DNA from: an uncultured Halomonas sp.
GTDB taxonomy: Bacteria > Pseudomonadota > Gammaproteobacteria > Pseudomonadales > Halomonadaceae
Length of the DNA: 64,000 bases
NCBI RefSeq assembly: GCF_947493865.1
Contig: NZ_CANLTC010000004.1
Span: 62,001 to 126,000 of the forward strand
Direction: 5' to 3'
Part shown: positions 1 through 8,684 of the stretch, piece by piece
How the letters are laid out: each line of letters begins with the position of its first letter
Position numbering within the stretch: position 1 is the stretch's first letter
Notes under the pieces: model-generated
Told to the model about the DNA's origin: nothing
What the model saw: only the letters and a program-made list of their open reading frames with translations
Database searches by the model: none
Program-made: the position numbers and the translations under genes

Positions 1-121
1 GGGAGCTATCCGGCCATAACCAGAGCACCAGAGCAGCTACAGAAAGGTGCACCAAGGTCGCAAGGCCGCCTACCCCGCCAAAGCGCAACAAGGTTCCCGA
101 TTCATTGATCAGCCATTTCAT
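1..121 (-). CDS. GtrA-family membrane protein, N-terminal fragment (cut by window edge)
   Basis: Reading leftward from an ATG at 121, 40 codons are open to the window edge. The peptide starts MKWLINESGTLLRFGGVGGL and continues into a hydrophobic segment, the usual N-terminus of GtrA proteins (an RF-x-x-VG-x-x-x-T motif followed by the first of four membrane helices). GtrA proteins are small inner-membrane proteins thought to flip a lipid-linked sugar made by GtrB. The ATG overlaps the stop of the upstream glycosyltransferase gene as ATGA, so the two are probably translationally coupled. Only the first quarter of the gene is visible, so the family call rests on the N-terminus and on the neighbour. 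Confidence 0.7.
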   Translation of the reverse strand, partial: MKWLINESGTLLRFGGVGGLATLVHLSVAALVLWLWPDSS

Positions 122-1185
122 CGGTTCGTGTTGCTCCCCACCACATCGCGATTTACATGCCCATGTGGCTCGCTGGTGGAAACGTTATCCTGATGACTGA
201 TTTCTGCGACCAGATAAAGTGGGCGCTGCTTGGTCTCCACAAATAGACGCGCCACATACTCACCGAGGATGCCAACCGACAGCAATTGCATACCGCCAAA
301 AAACAGCACAGCCGACATTACCGACGCATAGCCTGGCGTGTCACGACCAAAGAGCAGGGCCTTGACGACAATCACCAGGATATAGATGAACGACAAGAGC
401 GCGATACCACCACCAATATAGCTCCACATGCGCAAAGGCCAGGTCGAGAAACTTACCAGGCCATCCAACGCAAAGTTCCAGAGCTTCCAGTAATTGAACT
501 TGCTCGTGCCGATCTGGCGCGGTGGTTGCTGGTAAGGAACGCCTACCGAACGAAACCCCACCCAGGAGTACAGCCCTTTCATAAAGCGATTCCGCTCGGG
601 CAATTGCTTGAGCGCATCGACAACGCACCGGTCCAACAAGCGGAAATCACCGGCACTCGGCGGGATCTCCGTATGCGATAGCCGGTTGAACACCCGGTAG
701 AACATTCCCGACGTCTGGCGCTTGGCTGCGGTTTCCTCATTGTCCTCATGACGCAAGCCATACACCATGTCATAGCCTTGCTCGCGCCACAGGTGCACGA
801 ATTCCAGTATCGTCTCGGGAGGGTGCTGCAAATCCACGTCGATGGGTACGATCGCATCGCCGCAGGCATGTTCAAGCCCCGCAGTCATGGCGATCTCCTT
901 GCCGAAGTTACGCGTGAAGGAGAGATAGCGGATGCGGCCGTCTCTGATTGACGCCTCACGTAGCTTCTGCAAGGTGGCATCCTTGGAACCATCGTCGATG
1001 AAAAGAATTTCCAGTTGCGGAACGCGACCATCAAGAACGCTCAGCACCGCCTCAATGAAAGGCTCGATGGAATCCTGCTCGTTCATCACCGGTACCACCA
1101 GGCTGAGCATCCAGGAAACGCCCTCACGCCTTTGCGTCGATGACGCCCGCTCGATATCTTTATCCATCACTCTCTCTAGCATCAA
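118..1185 (-). CDS. GtrB-like family 2 glycosyltransferase (polyprenyl-phosphate sugar transferase)
   Basis: 355 residues. The GT2 domain (about residues 27-240) has a VVPVMNEQ start, an acidic DDGS motif at 64-67 and a DVDLQHPP motif at 116-123, as in DPM1/GtrB enzymes. Two membrane helices follow at about 255-280 and 290-315. Enzymes of this type move a sugar from a nucleotide donor to undecaprenyl phosphate on the cytoplasmic face, for later use in decorating a surface polysaccharide. It is followed by gtrA with an ATGA overlap and preceded, 30 bp away, by two DUF6311 membrane proteins that could be the periplasmic acceptor-side transferases. Internal ATGs at residues 2, 7 and 26 make the exact start uncertain. 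The sugar cannot be named from sequence. Confidence 0.88.
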   Translation of the reverse strand: MMLERVMDKDIERASSTQRREGVSWMLSLVVPVMNEQDSIEPFIEAVLSVLDGRVPQLEILFIDDGSKDATLQKLREASIRDGRIRYLSFTRNFGKEIAMTAGLEHACGDAIVPIDVDLQHPPETILEFVHLWREQGYDMVYGLRHEDNEETAAKRQTSGMFYRVFNRLSHTEIPPSAGDFRLLDRCVVDALKQLPERNRFMKGLYSWVGFRSVGVPYQQPPRQIGTSKFNYWKLWNFALDGLVSFSTWPLRMWSYIGGGIALLSFIYILVIVVKALLFGRDTPGYASVMSAVLFFGGMQLLSVGILGEYVARLFVETKQRPLYLVAEISHQDNVSTSEPHGHVNRDVVGSNTNR

Positions 1186-1215
1186 GATCCGCCTGTATTG
1201 GAGGTTTTCCTCTCA

Positions 1216-2946
1216 TCACAGCAGGCATAATGTAAAGGTTTTAAGCGTGGCGCTGCGCTGGCATTCAGGACCTGGGTCACCATTTACCAGAATGACCAAA
1301 TCACCCGCCTGTGCTTCAGCATAGCCCGAACGCCGCGCCACTTCCGCCGCACTCAGCCGAGCGCCATGAGCAACTTCAAAGTGCCTTGCACCCTGCTTCA
1401 CCAACAGAAAATCAAGCAAGCGCTGATGTTCGAGTTCACTAGGACTCACTGCCTTATACACCCTACCCGACCACTTCTGGCCCTCCAGTACTGAAGCGAC
1501 CGCTCCACGCTGCCTGTCGGCATCAGCCACCCAATCCGGGGCCAGGCTACGCGTACCCGCATACCACGCATCGGCAGTTTGCAGCGCTACTGCCACAAAT
1601 GCCACTATCCACCACCCCATCACACGCCATCGCCGTGCGCCAGCCCGCCAAGCTCCCCACCAAAGCCCGGCAAGAACGATCAGAAGAAATGCAAGGGGTG
1701 CAGCAAAACGCCCGGTCACGCGAAAACGCTCGTATAGTGGATCGAATAGCCCAGGGATCTCCAGCGACATGAGGACATGCCCCGCTATGCGCAGATCGAA
1801 AGTCATGGCATAAAGCACCAACGCGAAGCATGCCACCAATAGCCGAAAAAGCCGTTGGCGTCGCCATCCCGTACCCAAGACCGGCTGTGATAAAGGTGAG
1901 AGACGCCGGGAAAGTAGCGCCATGATCAGAGAGGCAAACAGCAACCCCCAGGCGCCAGTGCCCAGATAAAGAATCGCATCGCCTTGAGGAGCCTCCCGAA
2001 TATCGTAGAGATTACCCGTGATGCCCCAACCCAACGATTTGGTGTATGCCACCAGATCCAGCGAGTAGTCCTTCGCGCCTTGTGTCGTTGAGTGGCTACC
2101 CTCGAACACGCCAACACAGTAAAGCAGTAGCGCCGGCCACAGCAGGGCCGCCAAAGCGGCCATCCAGCGCCGCTCGAAAGCCAGCATCACGAGAATAATA
2201 GTGATTGCCATGGCCCCAAGGTAGGCATGGGTCAGGATGGCAATACCCGCAGCCGCCAGAAACTCCCAGCGACGCCACCCACGAGATGCCTCGTTCAGCA
2301 CTGGAACGCAGCACATTGCCCACAGCACCACCCAATAGGCACCCAGCGCAATATGCTGGGCGCCGATCATCCGCACCAGCATGATCAGAGTGAACACCAG
2401 AAGCACCGTGATCAGCCAGCGAACCGGCTCATCCCCTGACACCTTCGTGGCCAGACGCCGGGCCATTACGGCAAACAGCAGCACATTGATGACAATCAGC
2501 CAATGGAAAGCAAGAAAGCCCCCGGTGAGTGACAGCACAGCCTTCGAGAGCAAGGCAAACCAGGGCGCGCCATCGCTGAAGAAGATATTGACTCCGCCGA
2601 AATTCGGACTCGCCCCCAGGGGCCAACGCCAGGCATCCCGCACGAAAATCTCGAAGGCAGCGGCGGCATTCGGGTAATCCGTATCGATCATCAGGCCGCC
2701 CGCGACTACATTCAGCGGATTGCCCATGGTCAGCGCGAGGCATCCTAAACCCAGCAGCAACGCCAGCAGCATGCCCTGCCATGTCGGCAGTCCAGATGAA
2801 GAGGTACTCTGTTCAGTCAAGTCGGATCCCTTGTTAACAATTCGATTCTTTGGGTTTATTGCCAAGTCTTGATCATTAGGGATTTCAAACGCCACGCCCT
2901 GTCCCCCGTATGATTTATTTGGCGCGAGTGACGAGGGTGACGCCAT
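1216..2946 (-). CDS. DUF6311 family polytopic membrane protein, second copy
   Basis: 576 residues with about ten hydrophobic segments from residue 60 to 460 and a hydrophilic C-terminal domain. It keeps the family's N-terminal signature around residues 80-125 (WRWPLGASPNFGGVNIFFSD), seen also in the upstream gene. DUF6311 proteins look like integral-membrane GT-C glycosyltransferases, but function is unproven. The ORF overlaps the upstream stop by 32 bp. A GTG at 2895 preceded by GGGGGA at good spacing is a likely alternative start that removes the overlap. Together with the upstream copy it may transfer the GtrB-made sugar onto a glycan outside the membrane; that role is inferred from context. 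Confidence 0.75.
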   Translation of the reverse strand: MASPSSLAPNKSYGGQGVAFEIPNDQDLAINPKNRIVNKGSDLTEQSTSSSGLPTWQGMLLALLLGLGCLALTMGNPLNVVAGGLMIDTDYPNAAAAFEIFVRDAWRWPLGASPNFGGVNIFFSDGAPWFALLSKAVLSLTGGFLAFHWLIVINVLLFAVMARRLATKVSGDEPVRWLITVLLVFTLIMLVRMIGAQHIALGAYWVVLWAMCCVPVLNEASRGWRRWEFLAAAGIAILTHAYLGAMAITIILVMLAFERRWMAALAALLWPALLLYCVGVFEGSHSTTQGAKDYSLDLVAYTKSLGWGITGNLYDIREAPQGDAILYLGTGAWGLLFASLIMALLSRRLSPLSQPVLGTGWRRQRLFRLLVACFALVLYAMTFDLRIAGHVLMSLEIPGLFDPLYERFRVTGRFAAPLAFLLIVLAGLWWGAWRAGARRWRVMGWWIVAFVAVALQTADAWYAGTRSLAPDWVADADRQRGAVASVLEGQKWSGRVYKAVSPSELEHQRLLDFLLVKQGARHFEVAHGARLSAAEVARRSGYAEAQAGDLVILVNGDPGPECQRSATLKTFTLCLL

Positions 2947-4627
2947 CTATCTCGAAGCACTTCGCCTTAGCTAATCCACAGGCTTGCTGGGCCAATGCAT
3001 CGTCAGTAATGGCATAGAGCGTGCCGGACTCCAATCGCCCCTGCTCAAGCGTCATCACCTCCGGCTTGGTGGCATTCACCAGCGCCTCGGTATTCACCCG
3101 GGCCAGATACGCCACATTCAACGGCAAATCATGGCGCACCGCCAACCACATATAGGGCTTGAGGGCACCCAAATCATCGCCAGGCAGATAAGCAATACGC
3201 TTGTTATCCTCGAGCCAGGCCTCCGCCTGGGGATCATTGATGACGGCAAAAGGCGGCCCGGAGGCAGCGGCAGCGACTCGCTGATTCAGGTTATCGCGAA
3301 TGAAACCGTGGGTATCCGCAAGATCCAGCCACTGCAATAAGACCGCAACGCCTAGTACCGCCGACACAGTGCGCCGGCGCGCCTTGTGCAGGAGGATCAC
3401 CAACGCCAGCAGCAATAGACCATATAGAAGCGGCCATACCAGCCGCCCGCTGGAGCGCAGGTACTGCGTCAATATACTGGTCCAATCGGGGTAAGGGATA
3501 TCCGTCACCACCTTGCCGATGATCCAGCGATCCCCCAAGGCGAACAGAAACAATCCCACCATTGCCACCCCTAGCACTCGGGTTTCAAGACGTAGCTCTT
3601 TGAACTCGCACCACTCGCCCCGGCGTACAGCTACCAGCAGCCCTGCAACAAGCAACACCAGAGCGCCAACCCCCGCATAGGCCTGCCCTTCATACTGACC
3701 CGGAATACGAGTAATCCAGCCGGGAATGAGCCGGGAAGCGCCATCCAGATCGCCATCGAAGAACCAGGCCGTGGACAGCGGGTTCAGATAGGTCAGAAAC
3801 TCCGCGGAATAGTAGCCGAAACCGGTATCGCGCCCCACCTCCAGGCCATACTGCAGATACCCCGCTCCCCACATGACCCCGAGCACCGCAACGGCGCTAG
3901 CCCAGCCCGCCGCCAAAAGGAAAAGCAGCCCGGACCACCGCCTCGCCCGGCCCTTGCGCCACAGCTGACACGCCCACCAGGCGAACCATAGCGTGCCCAC
4001 CATGAAAAAGAGATAGAAATGCACCAGCACCGCCGCCGCCAGCAGCATCAGCCAGCGTAGCAGCACCCACCCGCCTGCCGGTCGTATCGATAGCGACCAG
4101 AGCACGGCCAACAGAATCAACCAGTGCGCAGCCAATGCCTCATGCCCATGGGCGCCCAGCCCACGCAGGGTCACGATGGGCAACATGACTACAAGAGCCG
4201 CGAACAGCACCGCATTCAGCGGACGCGCCCCGAGGCGATGGGCCAGCACACAGGCCAAGGCTGCATTCAAGGTCAGGTTAGCCAGCATGACCAGCCCCTG
4301 GTACTGGAACGGATCCGGCAGCCAGGAATGAAACAGCTTCAAAGGAAGTGCAATCAAGGGAATGGAGTCGGTGAACACGATGCTGGAATCGATCAGCGTA
4401 CCCAGCTGGGGAATGGCGCCCAGAGGCCAGCGCCATTCGTCTCGCCGAAAAGCATCCCAGCCGATGAAATGCTGAAACGGGTCACCTTCAGTCAGCAGCC
4501 AATGCACATTGGTGGGATCGATGATCCCCCAGCCATACAGATAGAATGCCAGACCTGCGCCGAATAGCGCAGCAAGAAGCACAGCCACTATTGATGCAGT
4601 ACGGGAAGTCGAGAAAGAAGCGGACAT
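2915..4627 (-). CDS. DUF6311 family polytopic membrane protein, first copy
   Basis: 570 residues, with an N-terminal membrane helix at about 12-35, then a loop with GWDAFRRDEWRWPLGAIPQL and SIVFTDSIPLIAL motifs typical of DUF6311, then about ten more membrane segments and a soluble C-terminal part ending around residues 450-570. The long first periplasmic loop with acidic residues resembles GT-C-fold lipid-sugar-dependent transferases, though no activity is established for the family. It appears to be the first gene of a four-gene minus-strand unit (DUF6311, DUF6311, gtrB-like, gtrA-like). About 100 bp separates it from the terminator of the next gene upstream, enough for a promoter. Confidence 0.8.
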   Translation of the reverse strand: MSASFSTSRTASIVAVLLAALFGAGLAFYLYGWGIIDPTNVHWLLTEGDPFQHFIGWDAFRRDEWRWPLGAIPQLGTLIDSSIVFTDSIPLIALPLKLFHSWLPDPFQYQGLVMLANLTLNAALACVLAHRLGARPLNAVLFAALVVMLPIVTLRGLGAHGHEALAAHWLILLAVLWSLSIRPAGGWVLLRWLMLLAAAVLVHFYLFFMVGTLWFAWWACQLWRKGRARRWSGLLFLLAAGWASAVAVLGVMWGAGYLQYGLEVGRDTGFGYYSAEFLTYLNPLSTAWFFDGDLDGASRLIPGWITRIPGQYEGQAYAGVGALVLLVAGLLVAVRRGEWCEFKELRLETRVLGVAMVGLFLFALGDRWIIGKVVTDIPYPDWTSILTQYLRSSGRLVWPLLYGLLLLALVILLHKARRRTVSAVLGVAVLLQWLDLADTHGFIRDNLNQRVAAAASGPPFAVINDPQAEAWLEDNKRIAYLPGDDLGALKPYMWLAVRHDLPLNVAYLARVNTEALVNATKPEVMTLEQGRLESGTLYAITDDALAQQACGLAKAKCFEIDGVTLVTRAK

Positions 4628-4722
4628 GATCGTGGCGTCCTTGCATCACCTGCTACCGGAGAAGATCAAGGCGCCCATCCTACTGCAAATCGAGAACGTT
4701 TGAGCAACAACTTGCGCGAATC

Positions 4723-4748
4723 AAAACCCGCCCGGGAGTCGGGCGGGT
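4723..4748 (-). terminator. Rho-independent-type terminator after the CHRD/DUF4214 gene
   Basis: A 9-bp perfect stem (4726-4734 with 4740-4748, GC-rich, loop of 5) is followed on the minus strand by only four T residues. It lies 14 bp beyond the stop of the gene ending at 4763 and separates it from the DUF6311/gtr unit. Confidence 0.7.
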
Positions 4749-4762
4749 GGCAGGATACCTTC

Positions 4763-5881
4763 CTAGGCAATAACGCCTTCGGTGAGCAGAAAACCTCCGT
4801 TATATTGTCCTACTAGAAGGGCCTGATGCTCCTCGCTTTCGGAGAAACTGCTCACGATGTCGGCGCGGCTTGCGCCTTGCTCCAACTGGTTGATGTAATA
4901 CTCTTGACCGCCTCCATCGGCCTCACGATCAAGAACGTTCTGGTAGAGTAAATCGACATATTCCTCATTGCCGAGATCGTCGACATCACCGAAGTTGGCC
5001 GTGAATTCCTCGGAATTCAGCAAGGAGCTGGCAATATCACCAAGGTTTACCCCTTCGTCCAATTGATTGGTGTAGTAGCTCAATCCTTCTTGATCTGCGG
5101 CTCTATTCAGCACTGAGTCGTAGATACGGTACGCCTTGCCGGTGTTGCCCTGAGCATCGAAAGCAACTACATCATTGGATATACCGAGGCGTCCATCGCT
5201 TAAATCTGCCATTGCCTGCTCGGCATCGACCCGCTCTATTTCTCCGGCCGCAATGGGCAGCACCGCCTTGTAGCCGGCGGTCCCATCGGCTTCTCCTCCG
5301 GTGCCCTCGCCCTGGCCGCCGTTCAGCGTCAAGCCGTGTAACACAATTTCTCGCTGGTCCAGGTTCTGTGCCGTCAACACCTCAGCCAGTGACGCGCCTT
5401 CACCATCCTTATTCATGGCCCCGGCATCCAACTCATTCAGATTGTAGGAAGCCGTTTGCACAAAGCTATTACCGGAGGCATTGGGGAAGTCAGGAATGGC
5501 GCCCCCTGCAGGATCGGTCAAGGCAAGCTGAATAGGACCATATACTTCGCCCCCTTCGGCGAGTTCGACGAGGCCATCGCCATCGGTGTCCTGAGCCAGC
5601 GTCGGGGCGACGGAGTTCTGCGCGCTACCGTCCGCGTTAGTTGCGAACCCGTGGATATGCTGCGGATGGGGCACGCCGGACTCCACCCCCTTTCCCGTTG
5701 TCACTACCGTCAGTACATTGGTGTCCGAATTCAGTGCCAGAAAGGCACCGCCTGCTACGCCGCTGCTATTCAACGCCGTATAGTCGACCTTGAAGAACGT
5801 ATCTGATTCAGTCAGGGCCTGGTAGACCCCGCTCAGCGACCCCAACTGTTCCTGTGATATGGTTTTTTGTGGATTGTTCAT
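4763..5881 (-). CDS. CHRD-like domain plus two DUF4214 domains, predicted type I-secreted protein
   Basis: 372 residues from the ATG at 5881, chosen because GAGAAA precedes it and homology starts there; the frame stays open to 5998. Residues about 10-200 resemble a CHRD domain, with strand pattern FLALNSDTNVLTVVTT and an HPQHIHGF motif. Two DUF4214 units follow at about 248-298 (YDSVLNRAADQEGLSYY) and 305-355 (YQNVLDREADGGGQEYY). The protein is very acidic, has no cysteine-rich or Sec signal segment, and ends in GGFLLTEGVIA, consistent with an uncleaved C-terminal secretion signal. The complete type I exporter at 22.8-27.5 kb is the obvious route out. DUF4214 function is unknown. Being a cargo of that exporter is inference. 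Confidence 0.75.
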   Translation of the reverse strand: MNNPQKTISQEQLGSLSGVYQALTESDTFFKVDYTALNSSGVAGGAFLALNSDTNVLTVVTTGKGVESGVPHPQHIHGFATNADGSAQNSVAPTLAQDTDGDGLVELAEGGEVYGPIQLALTDPAGGAIPDFPNASGNSFVQTASYNLNELDAGAMNKDGEGASLAEVLTAQNLDQREIVLHGLTLNGGQGEGTGGEADGTAGYKAVLPIAAGEIERVDAEQAMADLSDGRLGISNDVVAFDAQGNTGKAYRIYDSVLNRAADQEGLSYYTNQLDEGVNLGDIASSLLNSEEFTANFGDVDDLGNEEYVDLLYQNVLDREADGGGQEYYINQLEQGASRADIVSSFSESEEHQALLVGQYNGGFLLTEGVIA

Positions 5882-6156
5882 TGCCGTTTCTCTTTTTAAG
5901 GGGATTTGGGAGCCTTGCTTGTTTTTATATCGTGCAAAACGCTTGCTTGCTTTTTCAGTAGCTCCACTATGAGCATGGGCAAGGATGCTTTCCCCCACAA
6001 GAAACGTTGTTCAATCCATAAAAAAGCATGATTCAATCGATGAAAAATCACTATATCTCTACAGATGCCGTCAACTTCCTCTTTTAGGCACGTAGTACCA
6101 TGTCTGTATCGAGTGCCGAATCCCCTAAACAACTTGCTTGCATTCAAAACGCAGCC
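5882..6156. other. Intergenic leader between two DUF4214 genes
   Basis: This AT-richer stretch lies between the CHRD/DUF4214 start and the terminator of the next gene upstream. I see no convincing gene here: short frames lack homology and codon character. It probably carries the promoter and leader of the gene starting at 5881. No clear -35/-10 pair can be assigned by eye. Confidence 0.5.
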
Positions 6157-6181
6157 AAAAAAAACGCCCCTCGCAAGGGGC
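6157..6181 (-). terminator. Strong intrinsic terminator after the RsaA-like gene
   Basis: Stem GCCCCT/AGGGGC (6166-6171 with 6176-6181), 4-base loop CGCA, followed on the minus strand by eight T residues (6157-6164). It is 34 bp beyond the stop codon at 6215. Confidence 0.9.
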
Positions 6182-6214
6182 ATCAGTGTTACTACCGTTA
6201 TTCGCCAAAAAATC

Positions 6215-8059
6215 TCAGCCGGTCAGCATGGTGCCATCGATGGAATTCGAAGGCGTGCCCACCAGTTCCACTGCAAAATCGGTTCCGCTGAGCCCCGGTT
6301 GAGCGTCATTTTCGGCATACAGATAGGTGCTGCCTCCAAAGCCGAAGTACACGGTGTTACCGCCCGCAGCACCGGCGGCAGCTTGAAACGCTGCGTCGAG
6401 GTTCTGAGCGCCGGCTACATTGGCAGGAATCGCATCGACATTGATCAGCTCATCGGCGTTGACGTCGAAGTTCTCCAGACGATCCATGTCACGCCGGGTC
6501 GAGGCATCGCGAATCTCCAGACGATCCGCTCCGCTGCCCAGCTTGACAGTCTCGGCGCGGTAGCTGGCCCCTGTAAATTCAAGAGTGCCTCTCATTGCCG
6601 AGGCATCGATGACATCGAAGCCACGACCGCTATCGCCATACTCGATAGGCGCGTTGCCGGATAGCTTCAAAGTGCCGCCCTGCAATGCATCTGGAGCCGA
6701 GGCATTCACCTTGAGTTCGAGCTCCTGATTAACCCTCGGCTGATTCGGGGTAAAGCGCGAAGAAACGCTGACCGTCTCGCCTGCATTGTTGAGAAGCAGG
6801 CTGGAATCATTGGGACCATCGACCTGGGCGTTGGCAACGATCTGCTGATTCGCTGCCAGATTATTCACGGTGCCCAGTCCATCCAGGGTGATGGTACCTA
6901 CGCCGGGTAGTTCAGCCGCGTTAATCTTGACGTAGTTGTCGAATTCCACCGTTTCGATGCCTTTGACCTTCTGCCCGAACGCGGCAAGAGGTGTATTGCT
7001 GCTGCTACCGGTAACGACCAGAGTATCGTTACCACCGCCGCCGTCGAGGATGAAACTGCCATCCACGGCATTAATGTTGATACGATCGTCCGCGCTGCCG
7101 GTCTTGATATCCGTAGCGCGATTGAGATAGCGCTCGGCGATGTCGATGCTGCCGCTCATGCGCGAGGCATCCACATTGACATCACCTTGGACGTTGAGCC
7201 CTTGGGTGGCACCTTTCAAGTTCAGGTTGCCTGGGCCATCGAGAATCAAGGTCTGCAGCCCGTTGGCAGCCGAAGAACCGATATCCAGCGTCGAGTTACC
7301 ATTCGCACTGGCCTTGAGTACCGTGGCCAGGGTTTGATCGTTGGTAAAGACCGTTGCGCTGGCGTTAACGAGGTTCAGCTTATCCAGCGCTACTCTATCG
7401 AGGTTGAGCTGCACGTTACTGTTGACGGCATCGACGCTCTTGCTTGGATCGAGCCCGTTGAGATTGATGGTTTGATCGGAGTTGACGCCATCGAAGCGAA
7501 TCCCCTTGCTGTCCGCCACGGAATAACTGCTCTCGGTTGGCGTACCTTCGACGGTAAATGCCGGGCCACTGCCGTACTGGCCCTTCAAACCATTGACCTG
7601 CCCCGGGGTGGTGCTGGCATTGATGCCATCCACCAGATTCTCGGCTTCCTGACGGTTGTAGGCATCACCGGCACGGTTGGCGGTATAGGACTGCGCTACC
7701 GCCACCTTGTTATCGATGACCGTCCTGTCGCTACCCTGGGCGGCATTGGCGATGGTTACGGCAATTTCAGCCAGGGTCTTCTCACCCCGGGCGAGTTGAT
7801 CGGCATAATAAGCCTGCCCTTCCGGTTCGGCGTTACGGCTGAACAACTGTTGATAAAGTGAATTCACTAAGGCGGGATTGTCCATATTACCGTATTGATC
7901 GGTAAACTCCCTGGATGTCCCGAACGCATTGATGATCGCGCCCTGGCCTTGTTCATCGGCACGATCGGCCCAGTATTGCAGACCGGCAGCATCCGCCGGG
8001 CGACCATAATAAGAGACATACGAGCGTTGTACGAAATCTAACGATGTTTTGGTAGCCAT
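6215..8059 (-). CDS. RsaA-like S-layer/adhesin-type protein with N-terminal DUF4214, predicted type I substrate
   Basis: 614 residues from ATG 8059, preceded by GAGGAAG at good spacing (a TTG directly before it is in frame). Residues about 7-125 hold a DUF4214-type region (YVSYYGRPADAAGLQYWADR, then YQQLFSRNAEPEGQAYYADQ). The centre is Asn/Asp/Gly/Thr/Ser-rich beta-strand sequence with one RTX-like GGGGNDTL. The last 70 residues contain VYFGFGGSTYLY and then TDFAVELVG, the pattern I recall from the C-terminal secretion region of Caulobacter RsaA and related layer proteins (FQFGGDTYVVVD ... DAVIKLTG). There is no Sec signal and no cysteine. It is monocistronic, with its own terminator, and 17 kb from a type I secretion operon. 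Assignment as an S-layer subunit is inference; a smaller adhesin is possible. Confidence 0.72.
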   Translation of the reverse strand: MATKTSLDFVQRSYVSYYGRPADAAGLQYWADRADEQGQGAIINAFGTSREFTDQYGNMDNPALVNSLYQQLFSRNAEPEGQAYYADQLARGEKTLAEIAVTIANAAQGSDRTVIDNKVAVAQSYTANRAGDAYNRQEAENLVDGINASTTPGQVNGLKGQYGSGPAFTVEGTPTESSYSVADSKGIRFDGVNSDQTINLNGLDPSKSVDAVNSNVQLNLDRVALDKLNLVNASATVFTNDQTLATVLKASANGNSTLDIGSSAANGLQTLILDGPGNLNLKGATQGLNVQGDVNVDASRMSGSIDIAERYLNRATDIKTGSADDRININAVDGSFILDGGGGNDTLVVTGSSSNTPLAAFGQKVKGIETVEFDNYVKINAAELPGVGTITLDGLGTVNNLAANQQIVANAQVDGPNDSSLLLNNAGETVSVSSRFTPNQPRVNQELELKVNASAPDALQGGTLKLSGNAPIEYGDSGRGFDVIDASAMRGTLEFTGASYRAETVKLGSGADRLEIRDASTRRDMDRLENFDVNADELINVDAIPANVAGAQNLDAAFQAAAGAAGGNTVYFGFGGSTYLYAENDAQPGLSGTDFAVELVGTPSNSIDGTMLTG

Positions 8060-8610
8060 CAATCTTCCTCAACTAGTTCCATGTTTTGGTTCAGACTCGA
8101 CATACTTGGCACAATATATGCCATGCGCAATAATCGAGCCGTCGGCTAAACTCCAAGATCCAGCATAGCGTTTGAATATAAAAATGAATAGTTTATCGGT
8201 CACGTGATCGTCGAAACGCACGAAATGGCAGTTGAAACTTCGATTCATTAATGTGCATAAGCGCCCAGCTAAAGCCGGGCTGTTGGGTCTCTTCCCTTTC
8301 ACGCTATAAGTTTCAGCGATCTGGGTAAGAATAATGGTATCACTGAGCAGATTGATACGGCTTATGGCCTTCTTGACAGATTAGTGCACAATATTTGCCG
8401 TGGTCAGCTCCTTCCGCCGATGTTTGAAGAAGATTACTCAGGCAGGTAGAGATGGTGGTAGAAATGAGTCATGACAACACGATACCTGATGAGTCAGGTG
8501 TTGCGCTTGGTCATTGAGACCGTCCTGCTTTTCTAACTCCGTGAATTCAGGGTCATTCGGGGTATATGTGAGAACGTCATCGCTCGCTGAAGCGAGTACT
8601 TACAAGACAT
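8060..8610. other. Long intergenic region upstream of the RsaA-like gene
   Basis: About 550 bp without a supportable gene. It is less GC-rich than the flanks and contains a small inverted repeat, CTCGCT GA AGCGAG (about 8583-8596). A 77-codon minus frame at 8069-8302 has no homology I recognise. The long leader suggests a regulated or highly expressed promoter for the gene starting at 8059, but no consensus promoter is evident by eye. Confidence 0.5.
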
Positions 8611-8637
8611 AAAAAAACCGGCGCCTGATGGCGCCGG
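8611..8637 (-). terminator. Strong intrinsic terminator after the tandem DUF4214 coiled-coil gene
   Basis: Perfect 8-bp stem CCGGCGCC/GGCGCCGG (8618-8625 with 8630-8637), loop TGAT, then seven T residues on the minus strand (8611-8617). It sits about 48 bp past the stop at 8685. Confidence 0.93.
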
Positions 8638-8684
8638 TGTAAAGAGTTCTACATTCGCTTTTCTGTAATGGTTCGCTTTCGTTA

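Noticed and set aside
7020..7060. RTX repeat array in the RsaA-like protein
   Set aside because: Only one GGGGNDTL-like nonapeptide is visible, so it is not a calcium-binding repeat block.
8069..8302. 77-codon minus-strand frame upstream of the RsaA-like gene
   Set aside because: No family resemblance, no clear ribosome-binding site, and codon use unlike neighbours.
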